Shown: piece after piece, positions 38,234-50,500 of the stretch
Layout of the letters: the number at the start of each line of letters is the position of its first letter
Numbering within the stretch: the stretch's first letter is position 1
NCBI RefSeq assembly: GCF_037975245.1
Contig: NC_092568.1
Location: forward strand, 36,299,001 to 36,363,000
Length of the DNA stretch: 64,000 nucleotides
DNA from: Apostichopus japonicus
Taxonomy: Eukaryota > Echinodermata > Holothuroidea > Aspidochirotida > Stichopodidae
Direction: 5' to 3'
Translations under genes and position numbers: made by a program
The notes under the pieces: model-generated
Seen by the model: only the letters and a program-made list of their open reading frames with translations
What the model was told of the DNA's origin: nothing
Database searches by the model: none

Positions 38234-38517
38234 TCAAAACCCATGCTTCTCTAGGAATCGGACGACATCACGTCGTTCAAATTCTGCGGCAATACTTTTA
38301 AACTCTGAGACTGCAAATTCCTCCTTGTGAATCTTGATCCAGTCGTACAAGTTCTCCATCGGGTCGTTGAATCTCTTCCAGACGTTTCTCACTTCCATCC
38401 GGACGCCAATTTGTTCGGCAAAATGGATCCAGTTGTAGGAGCTCATGACGTCTGCATTAAGTAATATTCCTATTTCTTTCTTTACCATGGCGGGTAGATT
38501 AACCACTGGGATGTTTC
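38234..38517 (-). CDS. Death-domain gene exon 16b: alternative last exon, death domain B
   Basis: YNWIHFAEQIGVRMEVRNVW, LYDWIKIHKEEFAVSEFKSI and FERRDVVRFLEKHGF, then TGA. Clearly paralogous to exon 16a. The acceptor CAGCCAG gives phase 1 entry, identical to 16a. AATAAA at 38080-38075. Because 16a has its own stop, both cannot be in one protein. Confidence 0.88.
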
Positions 38518-41500
38518 CTGGCTGCTATATTGTAAATAGAGAAATCTAACATTGGAACCACAGGTCTGGTTAAACATTATTATGTAAGACAACTCTCAGG
38601 CTTTCTCAAAGAACACCAATTTTTTAATTTTTTTATTTACTTTATCACATTCAAAATCATCCTGTGGGAACTGGAGGAAAATTTACGATTTAGCCTCAGA
38701 CATGACTCCAACTTCAAGGCTTCATCATTATTCCTATTTTGATTATTGTTTTACTAGAAAGTGATAGAAGCAGAGACCCTTAAGAAATTGCTTTCTTCTC
38801 ACAAGAATCTTCCCTGGTTGATCAAAGTATCAAGTATAAAGATTTCTTTCATCCAAACTCTTGCCCAATAAGAAGATTGTATAATGGAAGTTCTAGCTGA
38901 GTCTGTATTAACCCACAGAAAAACAAAAACAAGGGAGAGTCTTTTGACATGTTCGCTGGTTGATCCTCAGACAACATAAGACTTCCTTCATACGATCATT
39001 CCACGAGAATGACGTATGATGGAAGTCATAACTGAATTAAAGAAAGGTATTCTTTCTTCCATGACAAAGAACAACAGTTTAACAAAATATATTGGTTGTT
39101 CTGAGAACAACCTTGAATGACAGCTTTTTACAGGCAGAGAGTTTGGTGCCCTTTTATTAGCCTCAAATTACCGAAACCCTTGAAGTGTCCTTTTTGCCAC
39201 TGTCATGGTGTATTCAATATTTAACCCACCTATGCCTTTCTACATGTGTTTATTTGTAAAGCATTGCTAATCTGCCCTCGAATGGACGCTCACATAAAAA
39301 TAATTGATTTGGGTTGGTATCGGGACCACCGGTATTGACAAATGTTTCATTCTCCCCCTTTTTTTTTTTTTTTTGCCCTTCCCTTGAGTGACTGTAAAAA
39401 TTTCAGGACGACCCTCTTGCAATAAATCCTGTTTTTTACTTTTACAGGCATATCAATCAAAGGAATATGTTTAAAAGAACAAATAAACGTAATAATTTAC
39501 TTGTTATTGAATAGTTGCAAGTATTTTGACGACATCGGGTCTCTCAAACTTGATGGCTACTTCTTTGAACTGTGCTACGGTGTAGTCTTCCAAATTTGTT
39601 TGGATCCACTCAAAGACCTTATCCATGTAATTGCAGTCTTTTAAATTCTCCCAGACGCTAATCTCGTCGGAGGTCACTCCAATCTCTTCGGCAAAGTGCT
39701 TCCAGTTAAGGGCACATACTTTGTTGCTATTGAGCTTCATACAGAGTTTATGCTTTACCTGTGGTGACAGCTTTGTCAGTTGCATACTGCTGGATTGGTC
39801 GGAAGGAATGTGTCCCAACTCTGAGTGCCAAATATCAAGGAATGGAGAAAGAAGTAGGTTTAGTTTAGTTTAGTTTAGTTTAGTTTAGTAGAAAAAAAAA
39901 AGGATCAGGAGGAACATTCAAGTCCCCATCAAGGACCCTACAGGAGAGAAAAAAAGACACAAACATTCAGACCAGATTACAATGCTTAAAGTGCTTGTCC
40001 AAAGCATTCTTTAACCCATTCACTCTACTTGCAAGTACAACTTTCTCAGGCAAACCGTTCCACTCATTCACAACCCTATTAGAAGAAAAGTTATGCCGAA
40101 TATTACTCCTACTTTGTGACTTTTGGAGTTTAAGACAATGACCTCTGGTACAACTACTATTAGCAAACATGAACTTTAAGGAACTAATCATCCTAGTAGC
40201 CCTCCTCTGGACCTTTTCAAGTAGGTGAGTTTACCCCATCCTTTCAGTTTCATAAAAGAGTTAAAAACAGCTGGATGATCTGTCAACTAATTGTTGACAA
40301 TCATCTAGTTTGCCTGAAATATATGGTAATGAAGGGGAGTGGAATATGGTAATTAAGGCGAGTAGAATATGGTAATGAAGGGGAGTGGAATATGGTAATT
40401 AAGGGAGTTGTATATGGTCATGAAGGAGAGGGAATATGGTAGTGAAGGGGAGTGGAATATGGCAGTGAAGAGGAGTGGAATATGGTAATAAAGGGGAGTG
40501 GAAAATGATAATGAATTGGAGTGGTATATGGTAATGAAGGTGAGTGGAATATGGTAGTGAAGATTAGTGGATTAATGGTATTGCATGGGAGTGGAATAGG
40601 GTAGTGAGGGGGATATGGTGGTGAAGGGGAGTGGAATGTGGTAATCTACTTCTAGTAAAATTATGCAATTAATGTCTATAGGTGGATTCATCATGACAAA
40701 CAGAACACTGAGTAAGGAACTCAAGCGAATCTGGAGGAGGAATGGGACGAGTTGGTGTAAATCACGTAGCATAATGCAATGAGTTGGCATGCGTTACCAT
40801 GACTACCAGACATGAATCAAAGACAACAATGCCAAAACAAGTACTGCAGGAAGACAGAAGTTAGAGGTGGTATACACACATAATGACTGTGACATACCTG
40901 GCACAGATTGTGACGTCATAAGTCTCGGGCGGGCAGCTGACGATGGTGAAAAAAGGAAAAAGGAAATATGTTTAAGCCTAAACAGTTTTGCTACTTCCAA
41001 ATTGCTGGATAGTCTAACACATTTACATTTGAACAAAACCAATTTGACATAAATGAAGTTTAGTAGCTAGAATTGTGTAAAAGTCTATATCGCAGATGCT
41101 TTACACGCTGCTCATTGTGTAAGCGCCATTTAAACATTTTTAAAAGTCATTTCTGTCGAAACCTCCAAATTAGGCTCTAATCTGTTTGTTTTAAATCAGA
41201 TGGTATGAGGAGGTTGGTGTACATATCAAGGGTTCTCAATAGGTTGCCCCAGGAATATTTCAATGTGGTCCTTGAAAAGCAAATCCCCTCAATCTTGCAC
41301 TCATCAGGTTTGTGGATACCTAAAGCCTAAGGCTTGAGTGCCCGTCCGGCCCATATCAGGTTTGTGGACACTAAAGGTCTAAGGCTTGAGTGCCCGTCCG
41401 GCCAATATCAGGTTTGTGGACACCTAAAGCCAAAGGCTTGAGTGCCCGTCCGGCCCATATCAGGTTTGTGGACACTAAAGGTCTAAGGCTTGAGTGCCTG

Positions 41501-44500
41501 TCCGGCCCATATAAGGTTTGTGGACACTAAAGGCCTAAGGTTTGAGAGCCCGTCCAGCCCATATCAGGTGAGTGGACACTAAAGGTCTAAGGCTTGAGTG
41601 CCCATCCGGCACATAACAGGTTTGTGGACACTAAAGGTCTAAGTCTTGAGTGCCCGTCCGGCCAATATCAGGATTGTGGACACCTAAAGCCAAAGGCTTG
41701 AGTGCCCATCCGGCCCATATCAGGTTTGTGGACACGAAAGGTCTAAGGCTTGAGTGCCTGTCCGGCCCATAGAAGGTTTGTGGATATAAAGGCCTAAGGT
41801 TTGAGAGCCCGTCCAGCCCATATCAGGTTTGTGGACACTTAAGGTCTAAGGTTTGAGAGCCCGTCCAGCCCATATCAGGTTTGTGGACACTTAAGGTCTA
41901 AGGCTTGAGCCCCCATCTTACACATTGCTCGATCTGAGATACAGAAGTGACATTTTGCTTCAGTAATATCATTTTGCTCCATCCAATATCTCTCTTTGGC
42001 TCTTGTTCAGAATTAATTGAGAACCCCCAATGTGTATAAGCTTCCATGATAAAAGCAAACAGACTTGCTTGCTCTCTACGGCGCAGAGTACTAGATACTT
42101 TCAACGGCCATGGGATACTCTCTGTGCTGGACCACTTGGTGTTTATATTGCAGGCAATAGGTATACTCACTCAACTGTAAATTAGCCCTGTGTCAACAGT
42201 TTCTGTGGCAGACTTAGGGGAGGGAACAGACAGTTGGGGGAGGGGGAAGGGGGAGGAAGGTAGGGGGGAGGAGGAGGGGGAAGGAAAAGGGGAAGGAGGT
42301 AGGTTGTACATGCATCACATTGGTAGGAAGGTCCCTGGTATGCTTTAAGGGCAGGGTTATAGCAATGAACAAAATCTGCAATACAGTAACTTTCTTAAGT
42401 CTGATATATCAACAGAAGGAAAACTGCCAGAAATTATAAACAAATACGAAAAAGAGCAAAGGATTTTGGGGGCAGAATTTTGGTGTGTTCGCTAGTTCCA
42501 AAACCCGCTCTTGACAATTTTTATCTTTGCTATTTTTCAACGTAACTTTTTTTAATTTCCCAGTCAGTTTTCTGTTATTGATTTATTTGTCCATAAACAC
42601 AACAAAAAACATGATTTCCTTTTGAATTCCCTTGCCGGCCGCTTTCAGAGATGCAGCCAATAAATAATGCAGTGTACTCTCTAGTTACAAGTGGCCTCCA
42701 AACAAAGAAATGGTGACTAGGGGATTGCAACTAATGGCTGGACATCCTGTGGTCAACAGTTCGAATCCCATTCTATCTAAGAAAGTTACTTTTGCTCCAG
42801 TCTAGTACATATCTACGGTGCTCTATCTAGATCAGAAAGCCTAAGCTAATATCCTACTGGTATCTATATGTCCTTTCTATTGGTCTGTTCCTCCAAGTTT
42901 GTTCCAAATTATGGATTTGTTTAAATTTGTTCCAAAATGATAAAACTTCATATTCATAGAAATAAAATTAAGCCATGAACTTACCATTGGATGGGATGGG
43001 AGATGGTTGAGTTGGGAGGAAACCTTGAGGTTGTTGTTGTTGTTGTTGTGGTAGAGGGTGATGCATGAATGTGCTCGGACCTACAACCAATATAAAATAA
43101 AACATGGGTCAACTTACATGGGAGTCGGAAGCTATTTGGGATTGGTACGGCAGAACAGAGTGTGGCCATCTATCATAATTATCGGGGGGACGTTTGGTAG
43201 GTCAAACTACGCTACGCGCCACCTTGGTTGGCACATAGAGTAATGGAGAAAATTTTGAAAAAATGCCTCCCAGATTGCAGGAAATGGCACTTCCAGAGCT
43301 TGAAAACATGACCCCTGCCATGCCAGAGTAGTCACATTTAGCCTACTTGCCGTCATCATTATTGAAAATTATTGAAAAGTATACCTCCCAGATTATTTTT
43401 TGCCATTTTTTTACCTTAATCCTACTTTTTTTTTTTTGGCGCCGTGAATATTGGTCGGCTCCGACGCCCCTAACTTATAGGATGCAACTGTTAAAAATTC
43501 ATGTATTACATTAATGGAAACTGAATAATGGGTAGTCCAACACGCTAGTATTGTTTTCTTCGTTAGGATTTGTTGATGAAAGAACAAAGAAGGAAGATTG
43601 ATTGTTCTAAACAAGGCAGACTGAATTCTCCACCGGTCAGTTTTAGAAAGTCTAGATAATAGCATAGTTATATATTGGACAAAGAAACAGCATCAGACAT
43701 ACCACTCTGAATTGTAGATGCGGGATGAACTGCATTTAATGGTTGTTGTTGGTGTTGTTGTTGAGAAGCAGCGTATGTTCCCCTTTGAGCTACGGAGAGG
43801 ATTGGGAAACAATTCAGAAGACATTTAATGGGTGATATCAGAGTAGAATGTTTGTTTTGAAACGTTTTTGTCCAAGGCAATGGAAAAATTGAGTGCTAGT
43901 CAATTTTTCTATAGCTATATTGGTTTTAAAGGTATTGACCTATAAAATATGCTAAATGTTCCTCTAAGGCTTACTTGAAGAGATGCTGCCAACTCTTTTT
44001 GTCAATGTTAATCTATTATTATATCAATTATAATAACTCTTAAACCAAAACGCCTTTTGTTAACTTTATATCAACAATAGAGCACTCTCGCACGATTCCC
44101 ATCGCATTCAATACCACCATTTTGTCCCTCACAGATTTTTAACGCTTTCCTAAAACAAGTTATTCAAGGCCATAAAAGTCTTATGAGGTTTTGTGTTTTA
44201 TCTGAGGTCGAACTGACCCTAATGGTCTGTGTATTAGACTAAGTAGTCCAGCTAATTTTATCCATAACACTCAGATGTTTCTCAAAAGGGCAGTTTCTCA
44301 AAACTGGTATGAAAATATGACCTGGACTAATCAAAGCATTTCGGAACGTGCTACAACGTATCAAAATAAATTTTCGTTCCTAACGTCATCCTGTAAGGAT
44401 TGGCTGTGGACAAAAATATATTTTTCATAACTTTGAATGTTTAATAGTTGGAAACAAAAAATTTAAGACACTGAATATTTGGACATCATAATGATTTTTA

Positions 44501-47500
44501 AGATATTAATTCTTGTAACACATGTGTGACATATCTGAAATGATCCTATAACGCAAACTTGATTATGACTCCAATCCATACTCCCGTCCTGATTGTTAAT
44601 TTTAATCAAATGCAGAGGACCCAGGTTCAACCTCAATACTTTCTGTCCCAATATGGTTTGGTGATTTTGGTCCCAACCAATGATGGGCGATGACCTGGTG
44701 ATATGTTACCGGGTAATCTCTCAAACATTAACAACAACGGTATTACAATATAACATGCACTGAATGCAAGTGGTGTCAATGATCTGAAGCAGACTCAAGT
44801 GTAACTTTGTACATTAAGTGACTTCATGAAATGGCAATTCTCTTCGTTTCTCCGATCTTGATAATTGGAATATTTTGCAAAACTTACAGACGGCACACTT
44901 GTCAAGAGCAATTACAGTTCAAAAATTTCTCTTCTAAAAAAAATGTTCACTTACTGCTACAAAAGTAAGCAATTTGACACATTTCAGAAAATGTCACCCT
45001 TTTTTGGACAACAAATTATTCAAACACACTATTGTGTTAAATTTAAAATCAGCTCAATTGCTAAAAATATTATCTGGTTGCATATTTTTGATGTCACTCG
45101 AATGGCATTTCCATACAAGCAACATTCCAAACCAATATAGACAGATACGTTCAAAATTGCACAAAAGTTGCACTGGTCAATGCAACTCCAAACATTGCCC
45201 CTTTCTTTGAAAGAGCCCCTTGGTTTAATGTATTGACTGTTCCTTCCAATTTAACGGCAATTACAGACGATGTGACAAGTTTAGTAGATTTCTCCGTGAA
45301 TGTGATACATTGGAATGTTTCCTTAGCTGTCAAATTAACTCTGCATTCAAAAGATGTTTGAAAAAGCAGACTTTTGTATTAAAAAAATATATATATGATT
45401 TTCCTCTGCAGATTGAAAACAATTTGGAACATTGTAACTTAAAACCAAAACCATGTTTATTATTAAACAAAATTGCAAAGATGATGCCAATCTCACTGTC
45501 CCCAGATGAGTTACTCAAAAATTAACCTACAATTTACAAATTCATACTATCAACAAAAATAAATTGCTATCATGGAGTCACTTTGAGCTGTTCATGCAGA
45601 TCGTTTATTACACATTTTTGAGACAGTTGATTTCTGCTACTGGAATGTCCCTTTGAGCTAATACATACCATAGTTGCTGGTGGATGCTGGTTGTTGCCCT
45701 GGGTAACTGCTTCCTGGGTGTTGTTGATGTGCCATCTGAAACTGTGACATAGGGTACATGCCACCTTAGGGCAGAAGGAAAAATAAAATGATATAATTAA
45801 CAAGCTAAAGGGGAGGGAGACATGACCAAGAATCCTGATAAAATTAGCAAAGAATTCCAAATTGCTGCGACGGACAAGGAAAAAAAGTCGAGCGATCAAG
45901 GAATTATTTACGACTTAATTTACGAATAAAAGCAAGTTTTTGCTTTTCTGCGGAACATCCGATCAGAGAATGGAAGTCCATGGCATCCAGTTCCCTTTTT
46001 TAAACTTCAGAGCTCCTTTAACTTAAAGATAAACTGAGGATGAATCAGCTTCTCAGTACAGAACTAAACGTAAAATGTTTAATAATCCATCGTTTCTACA
46101 AATTCCACAAAATCTACCAAAAACATATTCTTTAACTTCATATACACAACAGAGTATCCTTGGATGACATTGGACACTTACATATCCTGGACTAAGTTTG
46201 TACTACATTGATAAGATGTTATAACTTTGCCCCGTTCAGTTTGGATGTTTCGTCTGAGGGGAACTGCCCTTATGGTCTGTGTATTTAGACTACAAGGTCC
46301 AGTCACTTTTATAGATGAAACCTCAGCTGTTTCAAGGGTCATTTCGCACTGATTAAAACTGGTATCAAAAATACAATCCAAGCTGATAGCAGTGTTTTCT
46401 GACGGTCTACAAACTATCCAAATTAATTGTACAAAAAATAATAGTTTTTAAAAAAAAGGCATTTTTTTCCATACCATTCACGTCAAAAGTGGAGGCAGGA
46501 TGAACTGGTTGGGTCATGGCCGGTGGATTGCCGTGCTGCACACCTACTGTGAAAAAGAGAGAACAGATATCTTTTAAGGTACTGGGAGGTAATATAATCA
46601 AATTTATTGTTAATCTGATGCCTGGGTGTGAAGTACCTCTTTCCTTGTATAGTACTGGTTTCTTTTTATACCATAGAGTTTGTTTCTTGTTTTTGATTGT
46701 TTTCTGTGCGCAATAAAGTATCTTGTGTGTACAAAGTCATTGCCATTTTGTTCATGTGTGTACTCCTATATGTAAGTACAGAGGTTCTGTTGTATTCCAA
46801 TGTTTGCTCTGTTTACTTGGCTTGTTCGTTTTGTTTTGTTTTCTGTGCACAATAAAGTATCTTGTTGTGTACAAAGTCATTGCCATTTTGTTCATGTGTG
46901 TACTCCTATATGTAAGTACAGAGGTTCTGTTGTATTCCAGTGTTTGCTTTGTTTACTTGGCTTGTCTGTTTTGTTTTCTGTGCACAATAAAGTATCTTGT
47001 TGTGTACAAAGTCATTGCCATTTTGTTCATGTGTGTACTCCTATATGTAAGTACAGAGGTTCTGTTATATTCCAATGTTTGCTCTGTTTACTTGGCTTGT
47101 TCGTTTTGTTTTGTTTTCTGTGCACAATAAAGTATCTTGTTGTGTACAAAGTCATTGCCATTTTGTTCATGTGTGTACTCCTATATGTAAGTACAGAGGT
47201 TCTGTTATATTCCAATGTTTGCTCTGTTTACTTGGCTTGTTCGTTTTGTTTTGTTTTCTGTGCACAATAAAGTATCTTGTTGTGTACAAAGTCATTGCCA
47301 TTTTGTTCATGTGTGTACTCCTATATGTAAGTACAGAGGTTCTGTTATATTCCAATGTTTGCTCTGTTTACTTGGCTTGTTCGTTTTGTTTTGTTTTCTG
47401 TGCACAATAAAGTATCTTGTTGTGTACAAAGTCATTGCCATTTTGTTCATGTGTGTACTCCTATATGTAAGTACAGAGGTTCTGTTATATTCCAATGTTT

Positions 47501-50500
47501 GCTGTTTACTTGGCTTGTTCGTTTTGTTTTGTTTTCTGTGCACAATAAAGTATCTTGTTGTGTACAAAGTCATTGCCATTTTGTTCATGTGTGTACTCCT
47601 ATATGTAAGTACAGAGGTTCTGTTATATTCCAATGTTTGCTCTGTTTACTTGGCTTGTTCGTTTTGTTTTGTTTTCTGTGCACAATAAAGTATCTTGTTG
47701 TGTACAAAGTCATTGCCATTTTGTTCATGTGTGTACTCCTATATGTAAGTACAGAGGTTCTGTTATATTCCAATGTTTGCTCTGTTTACTTGGCTTGTTC
47801 GTTTTGTTTTGTTTTCTGTGCACAATAAAGTATCTTGTTGTGTACAAAGTCATTGCCATTTTGTTCATGTGTGTACTCCTATATGTAAGTACAGAGGTTC
47901 TGTTATATTCCAATGTTTGCTCTGTTTACTTGGCTTGTTCGTTTTGTTTTGTTTTCTGTGCACAATAAAGTATCTTGTTGTGTACAAAGTCATTGCCATT
48001 TTGTTCATGTGTGTACTCCTATATGTAAGTACAGAGGTTCTGTTATATTCCAATGTTTGCTCTGTTTACTTGGCTTGTTCGTTTTGTTTTGTTTTCTGTG
48101 CACAATAAAGTATCTTGTTGTCATTGCCATTCCACAAAATGAATCACACGTTTATGAAATTTGAACTACAGAGAGCACCAACAACTAAGATAAACATTCC
48201 AAAATGTGGCAAACTTGTAGGATATGTCAACAATAACATATTTAATGGGGAAAAAAACTAAAATCTTTTGAAGAACATGCAGGATGATGACATCACAGTC
48301 CACCCACTTTGATCCATTCCCTTGAAGAATCAAGGGTTTAGCCTGTCAAAATATGTTTACATCAAATCAACCATACTTCCAGTTAGAAGTAAGATATTGC
48401 GATGGGGTTTTCAACTAACAATGTGGAATATCTTCTCTATTACAAGAGATGTAAAAGGCAAGAGGGCCTGACGGTTCAATCCTAGCAGGATCTTCTTAAA
48501 AGACTACCCTTCAGAGAGAAACACTTCGTCTGCTGCTTGGATATCCCTTTAAAGAAGCTAGCCCACATTGTTTTCCATAACATCCAATGAATACAGGGCC
48601 TTAATACACAAGTTATGTTCTGCTCTCCACCCCCTCCCCTCCCCACCCACTCCCCATACACCGGTACACCTTCACAAAAAGCAAGAAAATAGTTCTTGTA
48701 TACTATAGCACAAACTTGAAGAGCTGCATGTTATCATTTTGAATATGGGTATGAGCTTTCATTTTCCCATGTAAATGAAATGACGACCCAAGCACCAGCT
48801 TATAATTGCTGTTAAAATTCATGGAAAGTTTGTAATTCATTTTTTCCCCTTCTTATACTTCATAGCTAAAGCTCACACTTTTGTCCATAATTACCTGGAT
48901 GGTTTAGAAATGTCAAAACTTGACCTGAAAAGAGAAAAAATCAACACAGAAATTAAAGACGACAAACTTTGCCTCAAAGTGCCAACTTTCAGACTTGTTC
49001 TAAACTATGACATGAGACCTCCCAGCGGGTTTTCAGCAAAATAAAAGTATTTCTAAAGGTTGTAAATGAAGAAATAAAGGTTTCTATATGCTTCACACAT
49101 GAAAATAAAGAATTTTAAAGGTCCAAAATGAAGTTCATTTGTAACATACCCACCATCTATGCCTATTTTTACATAATCTATGGCCCTAATTTAAATTACC
49201 TGACTTACATTATCTATTGTTTGTGAGTCTGTTTTGTACCACTGCATGAATGATGCCTGGCAATGGTTAGCATGACTGAATACAATATTTCTACTCTACA
49301 CTAAATCTTTAAGAAAAATAAAAAATGTAACCTAAAATAAAAATAAAGGTTTTTAAAGGTTTTAAGGAGTATTTTTGAACGCTAAAGAGCTTTTTTTGAA
49401 GAAAAAAAAGGCTTTTCAAAGGTTTCGCTGGGAGGTCTGTGAAAAACGAAATCCTGCAGTTCTCAAACAGAAAATCTGAGAGTGCCATATCTAGGGGTCT
49501 AGAGGAGCCAAATTTTAAGTAAAACCAGAAAAAATATACTGGACTCTCTCCTTTTTGGGCCCATTTCTATTGCTGAACCGGGGCCAGGTTGCTCCTTGCT
49601 TGGGCACTGGGCCTACACCAGATTTGTGATTGAAAGGTTTTTATGACTCAGTCTGAAACTCAGTGTTATAATGTATTTCAACCAAAGGTCATCATGCTAA
49701 AATTGAGGTACCCAACAAATCTGAATATTGGAGATTGATAATCACTAACCAGACGAAAAAATAATTTAGGAATTAGGACTTCTCTGACCTCAACTTGCAC
49801 TTTTAAAGTAACTAACCAAATAATCCCGACACCATATTGTAGCATGACTAGATTCCACAGGATGTGGCCCAAGAGGTAACACATAGAAGAAGGGAACACT
49901 GTACCAGTACCAGTATGACGATATCTCAATAATTGTAATACCAGTTCCAGATAACAATGGTAAAATGTAATCAAATTGGTTATTTGTCTACAATAACCCC
50001 CCCCCCCAACCCACCCACTGAAACCAAACCCAACTCAGATGCATATTTCTGTCTTGGTAGTACTCAAGCTAGTTACTTACTTCGAAATTCAGGACTTTGC
50101 GCAAACAGTGACATAAATTCACCCACAGGAGGGTTGGAATGTGGTCTGTGGTTTGGTTGCACCTCATGCCGTCCTTGTAGGTGATCCATTGGTGGGTGCT
50201 TGTGTGCTCCTTGGTGGTTCTGATGGAAGCCATGGGTATGAGGTGGGACCTGATTGGGTTTTATGGCCATGGCATCTCCGTCATAGTTGGGAGGGGCATT
50301 TGATGATGTGGCAGTCTCCTTGCTGTGAAGAGGTCCTCCTTTTCCACTGATACTCTCTTGCTGTTTCGTTGGAAGTTGATGCAATGTACGGCTGTCTGCA
50401 AAGGATACAGAATTTGATTTGCTTTTCAGCGAATGGGGCTTATCAGCGACACCTTTGGCAGACCCCGGTGAATCTAGGCTGAAGTTATCGTGACTGTTTT

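Noticed and set aside
39967-40191. A 74-codon minus-strand open frame as a host gene
   Set aside because: Its sequence is the C-terminus of a LINE reverse transcriptase and it is 5' truncated, so it is annotated as a dead mobile element.
41301-41913. Evenly spaced repeats that could suggest a CRISPR-like array
   Set aside because: The units are contiguous with no unique spacers. It is an ordinary eukaryotic minisatellite.
46723-48164. Overlapping plus and minus open frames of 60-157 codons across the 140-bp array
   Set aside because: They are the same repeat read in three frames (140 is not a multiple of 3), Cys/Phe/Leu-rich, with no splice or family support.
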